Positions 51,238 through 59,909 of a DNA stretch of 64,000 bases are shown one piece after another. Below the pieces are notes generated by a model. It saw only the letters and a program-made list of their open reading frames with translations. It searched no databases and was not told the origin of the DNA. The stretch spans positions 4,712,001-4,776,000 of the forward strand of contig NC_012522.1 of the NCBI RefSeq assembly GCF_000010805.1. Direction: 5' to 3'. The position numbers and the translations under genes are program-made. Within the stretch, counting starts at the first letter, position 1. Every line of letters starts with the position of its first letter. This DNA is from Rhodococcus opacus B4. Its GTDB lineage: Bacteria; Actinomycetota; Actinomycetes; Mycobacteriales; Mycobacteriaceae.

Positions 51238-52403
51238 GCGGATTGTCGGGCAAGGCCGTCATCGCCGGGATCGGCGCCACCGACTTCTCGAAGGATTCCG
51301 GTCGCAGCGAATTACGGCTGGCGGCGGAGGCGGTCACGGCCGCGCTCGTCGACGCCGGGCTGACCCCCTCGGACGTCGACGGCCTCACGTCCTTCACGAT
51401 GGACACCAACACCGAAGCGGCCGTTGCCCGTTCGGTCGGAATCCCGGATCTGAAGTTCTTCAGCCGCATCCACTACGGCGGCGGCGCGGCGTGCGCCACC
51501 GTGCAGCAGGCCGCGATGGCCGTGGCCACCGGTGTCGCCGACGTGGTGGTGGCGTACCGGGCATTCAACGAGCGGTCGGGGATGCGGTTCGGGCAGGTGA
51601 ACTCCGGTCTGGTGCAGCAGGTGAACTCGTCCGGCACCGACAACGCGTTCTCCTACCCGCACGGCCTGTCGACGCCGGCGGCGTTCGTCGCGATGGTCGC
51701 CCAGCGGTACATGCACGAATACGGCGCCACGAGTGAGGACTTCGGGCGGGTCGCGGTCACCGACCGCACGCACGCGGCCACCAACCCGAACGCCTTCTTC
51801 TACGGCAAGCCGATCACCCTCGAGGACCACCAGAATTCCCGCTTCATCGCCGAGCCCCTGCATCTGCTCGACTGCTGCCAGGAGTCCGACGGCGGCATCG
51901 CGATCGTGGTCACGTCCCCGGAGCGGGCGAAGGACCTGAAGCAGAAACCGGCGGTGATCGCGGCGGCAGCCCAGGGCAGCGGCAGCGACCAGTACATCAT
52001 GACCAGCTACTACCGACCCGAGCTCGCGGGACTGCCGGAGATGGAGCTGGTCGGCAGGCAGCTGTGGGAGCAGGCCGGGCTCGGACCGCGGGACATGGAT
52101 CTGGCAATCCTGTACGACCACTTCACACCCTACGTATTGATGCAGCTCGAAGAACTCGGCTTCTGCGGTCGCGGTGAGGCCAAGGACTTCATCGCCGACG
52201 GGGCCATCGACCTCGACGGCAGCCTGCCGCTCAACACCCACGGTGGCCAACTCGGCGAGGCCTACATCCACGGCATGAACGGCATCGCCGAGGGGGTGCG
52301 GCAGATCCGCGGCACATCCGTCAATCAGGTCTCGGGCGCGCAGAACGTCCTCGTCACCGCAGGCACCGGGGTGCCTACGTCGGGGCTGGTGCTGACGGCC
52401 TGA
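51234..52403 (+). CDS. ltp2: steroid side-chain aldolase Ltp2
   Basis: A 389-residue thiolase-fold protein of the lipid-transfer-protein group. It performs the final retro-aldol cleavage of the hydrated side chain, releasing propionyl-CoA and androstenedione-type steroid. Family marks are VIAGIGATDFSKDSG, YGGGAACATVQQAAMAVATG, LLDCCQESDGGIAIVV and the Tyr-containing YDHFTPYVLMQLEELGF. The thiolase catalytic Cys is not in the usual context, as expected for an aldolase. ATG 51234 overlaps chsH1. The 3' end overlaps the convergent monooxygenase gene by 29 bp, leaving no room for a terminator between them. Confidence 0.92.
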   Translation: MSGLSGKAVIAGIGATDFSKDSGRSELRLAAEAVTAALVDAGLTPSDVDGLTSFTMDTNTEAAVARSVGIPDLKFFSRIHYGGGAACATVQQAAMAVATGVADVVVAYRAFNERSGMRFGQVNSGLVQQVNSSGTDNAFSYPHGLSTPAAFVAMVAQRYMHEYGATSEDFGRVAVTDRTHAATNPNAFFYGKPITLEDHQNSRFIAEPLHLLDCCQESDGGIAIVVTSPERAKDLKQKPAVIAAAAQGSGSDQYIMTSYYRPELAGLPEMELVGRQLWEQAGLGPRDMDLAILYDHFTPYVLMQLEELGFCGRGEAKDFIADGAIDLDGSLPLNTHGGQLGEAYIHGMNGIAEGVRQIRGTSVNQVSGAQNVLVTAGTGVPTSGLVLTA

Positions 52404-53484
52404 CGCCGGCCCGTGACTGTCTGCGCGCAATGTGTTTCGCGACGTACGCGGCGTCGCGGCCCACTCCGCCGGTGAGCATCGACGCGAACGCCTGCAGGAA
52501 CGGCAGCCCCACGAAATACAGTCCCGGATGGTCCGGTGAGACTCCGCGGGACTGCTCGGGCCAGCCGTCCGCGCCGGTGACGGGGATCTGGATCCACGAC
52601 GTATCCTTCCGGAACCCGGTGCACCAGACCACGTTGCGGACGTCGACTTCGGTGCCGTCGTCCAGTACCGGTCGGCCGTCGCGCACACTCGTCACCTTCG
52701 CGGGGAAGTGCTCCACACGAGCCGCGGCGAGGTCGGCGCGTTTGACCCGCAGCAACGGTCCGCCACCCGAACGGACGTGGACGCGCATCTTCCGGCCGAT
52801 CGGTGTGCGTTCGGTCAGAACGTGATTGGCCAGAAACCACATGATCGGGATCGCGACGTGTGCGGCGCGGCCCTCGATGTCGAACGGCACCTCACCGCGG
52901 ACCGGACCGCAGATCGTGGTGCGATGCGAACGGGAGGCCTCCAGGGCGATGTCCGCGCCGGAGTGGCTGCACCCGACCACCAGCACCGGCCCGTCCTGCA
53001 GTTGGGAGGGATTGCGGTAGTCGCTGGAATGCAGTTGGCGGATCCGGGGGTCGAGTTGCTCGGCGAGTTCCGGGACGACCGGGGTTTGCCACGTCCCGGA
53101 CGCGACGACGACGTTGTCGGCCTCGTACCGGTCCGTTCCGGCGGTGACGACGTAACGGTCACCGACGCGGGACAGTCCGTCCACGGTGACGCCGGTCCGG
53201 ACCGGCAGCGCGAACCGCTCCGCATAGGCCTCGAAGTAGTCGGCGACTTCGTCCTTCCCCGGCCAGGACCACGCCGGGGCGGGAATTCCCCAGCCGGGCA
53301 GTCCGTCGTACCGGGCCGGACTGTACAGCCGGAGCGAGTCGAACCGCTCCCGCCACACGTCCCCGACCCGGTCGTGGGCGTCGAGGATCACGAATCGCTG
53401 CCCGCGTCCGGCGAGGTGGTAGCCGGTGGCGAGGCCGGCCTGACCGGCACCGATCACGATCGTGTCGAAATGTTCTGTGGACAT
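52375..53484 (-). CDS. flavin-containing monooxygenase-like FAD/NAD(P) oxidoreductase
   Basis: A 369-residue protein with two Rossmann motifs: FAD-binding VIGAGQAGLATGYHLAG at the N terminus and NAD(P)-binding LVVGCSHSGADIALEASRS near residue 175. RLYSPARYDGLPGWG and NVVWCTGFRKDTSW are typical of the YUCCA/CzcO-like branch that oxygenates ketones, sulfides or amines. It is shorter than classical Baeyer-Villiger enzymes. The ATG lies 108 bp downstream of a LuxR-type gene on the same strand. A steroid role is tempting next to ltp2, but no KstR box precedes it. Confidence 0.85.
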   Translation of the reverse strand: MSTEHFDTIVIGAGQAGLATGYHLAGRGQRFVILDAHDRVGDVWRERFDSLRLYSPARYDGLPGWGIPAPAWSWPGKDEVADYFEAYAERFALPVRTGVTVDGLSRVGDRYVVTAGTDRYEADNVVVASGTWQTPVVPELAEQLDPRIRQLHSSDYRNPSQLQDGPVLVVGCSHSGADIALEASRSHRTTICGPVRGEVPFDIEGRAAHVAIPIMWFLANHVLTERTPIGRKMRVHVRSGGGPLLRVKRADLAAARVEHFPAKVTSVRDGRPVLDDGTEVDVRNVVWCTGFRKDTSWIQIPVTGADGWPEQSRGVSPDHPGLYFVGLPFLQAFASMLTGGVGRDAAYVAKHIARRQSRAGVRPSAPAPT

Positions 53485-53592
53485 CGGGTGCCTTCTTCCC
53501 TCGGTGATCGGTGGTTGTGCTCAACGCTATGAGCGGACCGATCGGGGCGCGTCGGGAGAAAGGCGCAGATACGTACGACCGTATGGGTACTT

Positions 53593-55233
53593 TCATGCAG
53601 ACGGGCCGACGAGATGATGCTCGTAGGCATAGGCGGTGGCCGCCGACCGCGACGAGATTCCCAGCTTGACGAAGATGTTGCTCAGGTGCCGCGCGACCGT
53701 CTTCTCGCTGAGGAACAGGTCCGTCGCCACCGCCCGGTTGCTCTTGCCTGCCGCGACGAGTCGCAGCACGCACACTTCGCGAGGAGTCAGGGGAGTGGAG
53801 TCCGCCGCGTCGGAGCGGAACTCGGCCCGCAGTCGCTCGAGGTCCGGGAGCGCGCCCAATTGCCGATAGGTCGCGGACGCGAGGTCGTGCTCCATCTGCG
53901 CGGTGTCGTCGTCGCCGAGGCCGCGGCACACCAGCGCGATCGATTCCCGGACCCGCGCGCACTCGTAGGGCGCGCCGACCTCCTGCCAGCGCCGCCACGC
54001 GTCGCGCAGAACGGTCAGCGCGTCGCTGCCCCGCCCCTCTGCGTGCAGCACCGATCCCGAGGCCTGCGCGGCCAGGGCGCACAGATAGGGAATCGCGAAC
54101 CGCGTTGCCGTCGAGTCGAGTTCGTCTGCGGCGGACCGCGCCGCCGGGATGTCGCCCGCGGCGAGCAGGATCTCCACGCAGGCGGGCAGCAGCCGGGCGC
54201 GTTCCACGGCGCCGGTGGACTCGTCCACCGCACAGCGGATCGACGCGGCCGCGCTGCCGACCCGCCCCTGCGCCATCCGCAGCAGGGCGAGTCCGGGTTG
54301 CGGGCGCCGACCCCAGCGGTTCGCCTCCAGGAACAGTTTCTCGGCCTGCGCGACCTCGCCGCGCAGACGGTGGAGGTCGGCCATCACGTAGGCGGCGGAC
54401 CCGGCCGCGGCATGCGAGGCGAGTCGTTCGTGCGCCCGCCGGGCCGAGTCCATCGCCGTCGGCCACTCGCCCTGCAGTTGCAGGATCTCCGCGCGGTGGA
54501 CGAGGCACTGGCCGCGGTAGGGGACGAGGCCGGGTTGCGTGGAACACCACTCCTCCAGCGCCACAGTCCATTCCCTCGACCGGCGGAGATCGCAGATGTT
54601 CTGGCACTGCTCGATCACGGCGCAGTACACGATCCCCGCCACCACCGGGGACACGTTGTCGGACGTCACCCCGACCATCGCTTCGTCGAATGCGGACACC
54701 GCCTCGTCGACGTTCCCCAGCAGGACGAGCGAATGGCCGGTGCCCAGCACTCCGAGCGTCGTCAGATCCGGGTCGGCGAACCGGATACCCACCTCCGTCA
54801 CCGTGCGGAAGATGTCCCGGGCCGCGGTGCCGTCACCGTCGTCGATTCGATGCAGCCCCTGCGGCACCATCAGATAGCCGCGCTCCGCGCAGTCCACGCC
54901 CGCGGTGTCCAGCAGCCGCTGGGCCTTGCCCAGCCAGCCGCCGCCGCGCGCCTGCTCGCCCCGCATGATCAGGCCGAAGGAGAGCCAGAACGCGCACCGC
55001 GCCGAGCGCACCGGCCGACCCGTGCGGGTCCACTCGTGCACCGCCCGCTCCCACCATTCGGTGCTGGCGTCGTCCTCACCGAGCAGGTAGGCGGCGGTGG
55101 CGAGCAGTTCGAGGTCGTCACCGGACAGCGGGTCCTGCCGATCGGCGCTCGACAGGCGTGCGTACGCGTCGCGCCAGTCTCGCCGTTCGAAGGCCGCACG
55201 GCCCGTCCGGAGTTCCGACGCCGCGTCCGACAT
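53593..55233 (-). CDS. LuxR-type regulator with TPR-like sensor region
   Basis: A 546-residue regulator. About 470 N-terminal residues form helical TPR-like repeats (AYLLGEDDASTEWWERAV, LLGNVDEAVSAFDEAM, RLRGEVAQAEKLFLEA). The last 65 form a LuxR helix-turn-helix (LTPREVCVLRLVAAGKSNRAVA, LFLSEKTVARHLSNIFVKLG). No P-loop is present, so this is not a full LAL ATPase but a shortened relative. It lies upstream of the monooxygenase on the same strand and divergent from an ABC exporter, 149 bp away; either could be its target. The signal is unknown. Confidence 0.87.
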   Translation of the reverse strand: MSDAASELRTGRAAFERRDWRDAYARLSSADRQDPLSGDDLELLATAAYLLGEDDASTEWWERAVHEWTRTGRPVRSARCAFWLSFGLIMRGEQARGGGWLGKAQRLLDTAGVDCAERGYLMVPQGLHRIDDGDGTAARDIFRTVTEVGIRFADPDLTTLGVLGTGHSLVLLGNVDEAVSAFDEAMVGVTSDNVSPVVAGIVYCAVIEQCQNICDLRRSREWTVALEEWCSTQPGLVPYRGQCLVHRAEILQLQGEWPTAMDSARRAHERLASHAAAGSAAYVMADLHRLRGEVAQAEKLFLEANRWGRRPQPGLALLRMAQGRVGSAAASIRCAVDESTGAVERARLLPACVEILLAAGDIPAARSAADELDSTATRFAIPYLCALAAQASGSVLHAEGRGSDALTVLRDAWRRWQEVGAPYECARVRESIALVCRGLGDDDTAQMEHDLASATYRQLGALPDLERLRAEFRSDAADSTPLTPREVCVLRLVAAGKSNRAVATDLFLSEKTVARHLSNIFVKLGISSRSAATAYAYEHHLVGPSA

Positions 55234-55382
55234 CTTGGTCTCCTGCCGAAGATCTGTGCGCTGACCTGCTCGAATCTCAGAGTACCGCCGCAGAGGGCCT
55301 GCCCGGAACGTCGAATATTCCCCTGCACCTGTCGGTGCCTCGAGTCACACTGGTTCGACACGCCAACGGATGGGAACTTCTG

Positions 55383-56339
55383 ATGGTCGATGCGATAACG
55401 GCAGAGGGTCTGGTCAAGAAGTATGGCAAGGTCACAGCGCTGGACGGGGTCGACCTCGCGGTCCCCTCGGGAACGGTCATGGCGCTGCTCGGCCCGAACG
55501 GCGCAGGCAAGACGACGGCGGTGCGGGTCTTCACCACCCTCCTCGTCCCGGATGCCGGCCGGGCGGAGGTAGCCGGACTCGACGTCGTCCACGACGCGCG
55601 GGTCCTCCGATCCCGGATCGGCGCGTCGGGGCAGTACGCGGCCGTCGACGAGTACCTCACCGGTTTCGAGAACCTCGAGATGGTCGGGCGGCTCTACCAC
55701 CTCGGCGCCAAACGCAGTAAGGCGCGCGCCCGCGAGTTGCTCGAACAGTTCGACCTGGTCGAGGCGGGAGATCGCCCCGTCAAGGGCTACTCGGGCGGCA
55801 TGCGGCGCCGCCTCGACCTCGCGGGCGCACTCGTGGCCGAGCCGGAGGTGCTGTTCCTCGACGAACCGACCACCGGGCTCGACCCCCGCGCCCGGCTGGC
55901 ACTGTGGGACGTCATCGACAACCTCGTCGCCAGGGGCACCACCCTGTTGCTGACGACGCAGTACATGGAGGAGGCCGAGCGGCTCGCCGACCAGATCGCG
56001 GTCATCGACCACGGCTCCGTCATCGCCCGCGGAACCGCCGACGAACTGAAGGACCGCGTCGGCGGCGAGCGCATCGAGCTGAGTGTCCGCGAGGGCATCG
56101 ACCTCTCGGTGGTGCGCGACGAACTGGCCCCGCTCGCCGCCGGCGACATCCTGGTGGAAGAGAACGTCCGCCGAGTGACGGTTCCCGTGTCCGGGGGTGC
56201 CGACGCCCTCGTCGAGGCGCTGGGAAGACTCTCGAATCGCGGAGTGAAGGTATTCGACGTCGGACTGCGCAGGCCGACTCTGGACGACGTCTTCCTCACC
56301 CTGACCGGACACGAAGCCGAGGAGAAGCAAGTCTCATGA
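55383..56339 (+). CDS. ABC-2 type drug/lipid exporter ATPase (DrrA-like)
   Basis: A 318-residue ATPase. Walker A is GPNGAGKTT, the signature YSGGMRRRLD, Walker B VLFLDEPTTGLD, followed by a DrrA-type C-terminal extension (RRPTLDDVFLTLTGHEAEE). DrrA-like ATPases power export of daunorubicin-type drugs or lipids with a separate permease, which is the next gene (ATGA overlap). ATG 55383 gives the normal start, though no good ribosome site precedes it. A LuxR gene is divergent. Confidence 0.92.
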   Translation: MVDAITAEGLVKKYGKVTALDGVDLAVPSGTVMALLGPNGAGKTTAVRVFTTLLVPDAGRAEVAGLDVVHDARVLRSRIGASGQYAAVDEYLTGFENLEMVGRLYHLGAKRSKARARELLEQFDLVEAGDRPVKGYSGGMRRRLDLAGALVAEPEVLFLDEPTTGLDPRARLALWDVIDNLVARGTTLLLTTQYMEEAERLADQIAVIDHGSVIARGTADELKDRVGGERIELSVREGIDLSVVRDELAPLAAGDILVEENVRRVTVPVSGGADALVEALGRLSNRGVKVFDVGLRRPTLDDVFLTLTGHEAEEKQVS

Positions 56340-57154
56340 CCGCCCCACAGACGGCATCCGTGCACACCGCGCTCGCGGACGGGCTCACGATCGCCAAACG
56401 CAACATGATCAAGATCAAGCGCGTCCCCGACCTCATCGTGTTCACCACGTTGTCGCCGATCATGTTCGTGCTGCTGTTCGCGTACGTCTTCGGCAGCGCG
56501 ATCCAGGTTCCCGGCATGTCCTATCGGGAGTTCCTGATCGCCGGGATCTTCACGCAGACCGTCATCTTCGGGGCCACGTGGACGGGACTCGGGATGGTCG
56601 AGGATCTGCAGAAGGGGATCATCGACCGATTCCGGTCGCTGCCGATGGCCCCGTCCGCAGTCCTCCTCGGCCGCACCTCCACCGACGTCCTGATCAACAT
56701 CGTCAGCCTCGTCGTGATGTCGCTGACGGGTCTCATCATCGGGTGGCGGATCCATTCGAGTCTCGGCGAAGCGCTTCTCGGCTACCTGCTCCTGCTGCTG
56801 TTCGCCTACGCCCTGTCCTGGGTGATGGCCGTGGTCGGGCTGTGGATCCGGACACCGGAGGTGTTCAACAACGCCAGTTTCATCGTCATCTTCCCGCTCT
56901 CGTTCATCGCGAACACGTTCGTCGAGACCACCAACCTGCCCGGCCCGCTGAAGGTGATCGCGGAATGGAACCCGGTGTCGGCAGTGACGCAGGCGGTGCG
57001 GGAACTGTTCGGAAACACCAACCCGGCCATGACCGTTCCCGACGCGTGGCCGCTGCAGCACCCGGTCATCGCCTCACTCCTGTGGTCGGCGGTGCTGCTG
57101 GTGATCTTCGTGCCGTTCGCGATCCGGCGGTACAAGAAGGCCGTCAGCCGCTAG
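56336..57154 (+). CDS. ABC-2 type exporter permease (DrrB-like)
   Basis: A 272-residue membrane protein with six hydrophobic helices. The cytosolic N terminus LTIAKRNMIKIKRVPDL precedes helix 1; YREFLIAGIFTQTV and GIIDRFRSLPMAPSAVLLGR are the ABC-2 permease marks. It pairs with the ATPase to export a hydrophobic compound or lipid. The start overlaps the ATPase stop. A 15-bp-stem hairpin at 57167 follows and is shared with the convergent cytidylyltransferase gene. Confidence 0.9.
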   Translation: MTAPQTASVHTALADGLTIAKRNMIKIKRVPDLIVFTTLSPIMFVLLFAYVFGSAIQVPGMSYREFLIAGIFTQTVIFGATWTGLGMVEDLQKGIIDRFRSLPMAPSAVLLGRTSTDVLINIVSLVVMSLTGLIIGWRIHSSLGEALLGYLLLLLFAYALSWVMAVVGLWIRTPEVFNNASFIVIFPLSFIANTFVETTNLPGPLKVIAEWNPVSAVTQAVRELFGNTNPAMTVPDAWPLQHPVIASLLWSAVLLVIFVPFAIRRYKKAVSR

Positions 57155-57166
57155 CTCCCCACCACT

Positions 57167-57217
57167 GGACGAACGGGACGCCGGTTGCGTCAGATCGAAC
57201 GAGCGTCCCGTTCGTCC
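57167..57217. terminator. long-stem inverted repeat between convergent genes
   Basis: GGACGAACGGGACGC (57167-57181) and its perfect complement (57203-57217) flank a 21-nt loop in the 69-bp gap between the exporter permease and the MocA-like gene. There is no U-tract, but position and 15-bp arms suggest a bidirectional terminator. It is unrelated to the palindromic element found elsewhere in the window. Confidence 0.6.
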
Positions 57218-57223
57218 GAGAAG

Positions 57224-57805
57224 TCAGCCGAGTTCGCGCGGCGAATCGACGTCGCGGCCCGACCCCAGGTCGGAACAGTCGACCGCCTCGGCGCCGTGCG
57301 CCGCGAGGTATTTCCGCGCGCCGGAGTCTCCGGTGAGGCTGCGCCGCAACGGGAGCCAATGGTCCCGGCCGATCAGCACGGGGTGGCCCGGGCGTCCGCC
57401 GTATTGGGCCTGACGGAGCGCCGACCGGGCGTCGCCGGACGGTACCGCGGCCACCCGCCGGACGGCGTCGGCACCGAGGTCGGGGAGATCGACCAGGGTG
57501 ATGACCACGGCCTCGACGTCGTCGAACGTCGCCGCGACCTCGAGTCCCCGGCGCAGCGACGCGGACAGTCCCGACTGCCAGTCCTCCGCGATCCCGACGG
57601 TCACGGGGACGCCGTCGGGTAGAAGGACCTCGGCCTCGTCGGCGCGGGCACCGAGCACCACGACGGTGGGTTCACATCCCGCGTCCGCCAGCACCCGGAC
57701 GCCGCGCTCCAGCCACGGCTGTCCGTCGGCCCCGACGACGAGTGCCTTGGGCATGCCCATGCGTGAACCGGCCCCTGCGGCGAGCAGCACGCCTCCGATC
57801 GTCAT
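57224..57805 (-). CDS. MobA/MocA-like nucleotidyltransferase
   Basis: A 193-residue NTP transferase. The N-terminal signature is VLLAAGAGSRMGMPKAL, with VVVLGARADEAE, ITLVDLPDLG carrying the metal Asp, and GHPVLIGRDHW downstream. MocA members attach CMP to molybdopterin for xanthine-dehydrogenase-type enzymes, and one such enzyme lies 4 kb away at 61708. A sugar or phosphonate cytidylyltransferase is the alternative. ATG 57805 gives the family start; the longer open frame is not used. Confidence 0.82.
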   Translation of the reverse strand: MTIGGVLLAAGAGSRMGMPKALVVGADGQPWLERGVRVLADAGCEPTVVVLGARADEAEVLLPDGVPVTVGIAEDWQSGLSASLRRGLEVAATFDDVEAVVITLVDLPDLGADAVRRVAAVPSGDARSALRQAQYGGRPGHPVLIGRDHWLPLRRSLTGDSGARKYLAAHGAEAVDCSDLGSGRDVDSPRELG

Positions 57806-57921
57806 CGAACTCTCACCGGTCTGTGCTGCATGCGTACAACCTACTTTCCTCGGACAAGTTCGCGGGGCATCGTAGACTGGCCGGTGGCCTCGACACGGCA
57901 ACAGTCGGAACGGACGGACAC

Positions 57922-58866
57922 ATGGTGGATCCGAGCAGAGTCGGTGTACCTGCGCAGAAGGAGTTCGCGCACCGGTGGGGCGGCGCGGGCAGCGTCGTCG
58001 ACCTCGACGGGCCGGTGCACTGGGTCGAGTACGGCGAAGACACCGGGGCCACCCCGGTCGTCATGGTCCACGGACTCGGCGGCTCGCACCTCAACTGGGT
58101 CCGCATCGCGCCGTTACTCGCGAGGCGCACGCGGGTGCTGACCGTCGATCTCCCCGGTTTCGGGCTCAGCCCGTCCGGTCGTCGTCAGACGGGGGTCGGT
58201 GCCAACGCGAAGGTGCTGCACCGATTCCTGCGCGAGGTCGTCGGCCGTCCCGTGATCCTCATGGGCAACTCGATGGGCGGCATGATCTCGCTGTTCGAGG
58301 CGGCGGCGCACCCCGACGCCGTCTCGGCCCTCGTTCTCGTCGACCCCGCACTTCCTGTCGCCCAACGGATCCCGGACCCGCGGATCGCGGCACAGTTCGC
58401 GATGTATTTCACGCCGTACGTGGGGGAGCGGTTCCTGCAGTACTCGAGCAGGAAGATGACGGACCGGCAGTTGGTCGAGCGCATGATCGACCTGTGCTTC
58501 GCCGACCCGAGCCGGGCGTCCGAGGATTCCCTCGTCGCCGCAACGGCGCTCGCGGGCTACCGGCGCGGGCAGCCGTCCGAGGATGCGGCGTTCCTTCAGG
58601 CCAGCCGGTCGCTGATGCGGGTGCTGGCTCGTCCGCGCCGGTACCTCGACGTCATGCAGTCGATTGCGCAGCCCGTCCTGCTGCTCCACGGCGACCGCGA
58701 CCGGCTGGTCCCGGTCGCGGCCGCCCGCAAGGTCGCGACGGCAAATCCGCGGTGGGACAGCGTGATTCTCGCCGACGTGGGGCACACGCCGCAGCTCGAG
58801 GTCCCCGGCGTTCTGCTCGACCGCGTGCAGGCCTGGGTCGACCGGCACGGGCTGATCGAGATCTAG
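57922..58866 (+). CDS. alpha/beta hydrolase
   Basis: A 314-residue alpha/beta-fold hydrolase. The oxyanion segment is MVHGLGGSHLNWV, the nucleophile Ser is in LMGNSMGGMIS, the Asp in HGDRDRLVP and the His in DVGHTPQLE, completing the catalytic triad. No signal peptide. Substrate unknown; esterases, epoxide hydrolases and meta-cleavage hydrolases share this pattern. ATG 57922 has weak ribosome-site sequence (GGACGGACAC). Divergent from the MocA-like gene and convergent with lysR, overlapping it by 4 bp. Confidence 0.85.
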   Translation: MVDPSRVGVPAQKEFAHRWGGAGSVVDLDGPVHWVEYGEDTGATPVVMVHGLGGSHLNWVRIAPLLARRTRVLTVDLPGFGLSPSGRRQTGVGANAKVLHRFLREVVGRPVILMGNSMGGMISLFEAAAHPDAVSALVLVDPALPVAQRIPDPRIAAQFAMYFTPYVGERFLQYSSRKMTDRQLVERMIDLCFADPSRASEDSLVAATALAGYRRGQPSEDAAFLQASRSLMRVLARPRRYLDVMQSIAQPVLLLHGDRDRLVPVAAARKVATANPRWDSVILADVGHTPQLEVPGVLLDRVQAWVDRHGLIEI

Positions 58867-59756
58867 GTCGAACCGCCGGACCCGGCGATCGACTGTGCGA
58901 GCGCCAGGAACAGGTGCGTGAGTTCGGGCCTCGTCGCGGTCCCGCTGCGGACCACCCCGCACACCGGGATGCGCAGACGGTCGTGGGCCTCGCGCAGGAA
59001 GCTCAGCCCCCGCCGGGGAGTCGCGTCCGCAGTGTCGGCGTACAGCACGGTCCACGACCGCGGGGTGGTGAGGACGTCGAGGGTCGCGGTGTGGTCGCTC
59101 GGGATCGACGGTCCGAGCATCACCCGCTGCCCGACCTGCCGGAACGCGTCCTCGACCACCGTGTGGATCAGGATCTGACTGCTGCGCGGCGGCAGGAGCA
59201 GCGGATACGGCGCCAGTTCGCTCAGGTCGACGGTCGAGACCCCGGCCAGCGGGTGCTTGCTCGACGTGACGATCACCAGATCTTCCAGCCCGAACTCCAC
59301 CGTTTCTAGACCCGGCCGATCGACGCCGCCGCGGATCAGTGCGAGGTCGGCGTCGCCCGACGCGACCGCGGTCATGCGGTCGGTGAAGTCCTTGATGACG
59401 AATTCGATGTCGAGCTGCGGGAAATCTTCGCGCACAAGTGAAATCGCCTCGAGACTCTGCGTCGCGAAGCTCATGCTCGCGCTGATGCGCAGACGGTTGC
59501 GCGGATCGAGACCCACCGACAGCGCGCGCGCCTCGAGCCCCATCATCTCGGCGGCGATCGGCATGAGGCGCTCGCCGGCGGGAGTGAGCTTGGTGGCGCG
59601 GGTCGTCCGCTCGAGCAGGGTGGTGCCCAACTCCTGCTCAAGTTTGGCGATCTGATGGCTGATCGCCGACTGCGAGATGAAGCAGCGTTGCGCCGCGCGC
59701 GAGAAACTGCCCTCCTCGCCGACCGCGAGGAAGTAGCGAAGCTGTCGGAACTCCAT
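58863..59756 (-). CDS. LysR family transcriptional regulator
   Basis: A 297-residue regulator. The N-terminal helix-turn-helix reads LRYFLAVGEEGSFSRAAQRCF, SQSAISHQIAKLEQELG; the rest is the two-lobed effector domain (LRISASMSFATQSLE, DLALIRGGVDRPGLE). It is divergent from the NADH dehydrogenase gene with a 153-bp gap that holds an inverted repeat (59794-59817), the classic LysR arrangement, so control of that gene is likely. The effector is unknown. Confidence 0.92.
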   Translation of the reverse strand: MEFRQLRYFLAVGEEGSFSRAAQRCFISQSAISHQIAKLEQELGTTLLERTTRATKLTPAGERLMPIAAEMMGLEARALSVGLDPRNRLRISASMSFATQSLEAISLVREDFPQLDIEFVIKDFTDRMTAVASGDADLALIRGGVDRPGLETVEFGLEDLVIVTSSKHPLAGVSTVDLSELAPYPLLLPPRSSQILIHTVVEDAFRQVGQRVMLGPSIPSDHTATLDVLTTPRSWTVLYADTADATPRRGLSFLREAHDRLRIPVCGVVRSGTATRPELTHLFLALAQSIAGSGGST

Positions 59757-59793
59757 GACTCGAGGTTACGTCCTTTCCACACGACTTATGAGC

Positions 59794-59817
59794 AATCGAG
59801 ATAACACAATTTCGATT
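59794..59817. promoter_or_regulatory. LysR-type box candidate between lysR and ndh
   Basis: AATCGA and TCGATT, perfect complements separated by 12 bp, lie 38 bp upstream of the lysR ATG in an AT-rich gap. LysR binding sites often have such spaced short arms. Motif-based only. Confidence 0.45.
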
Positions 59818-59909
59818 TCCCCAGCTTACTGGCAATTAACATCGGCCGATCCCTAATGTGGAGCTCATACGCAGCGCTAAGAGATGCACAAGGCAGTAGG
59901 AGGTTTTCG

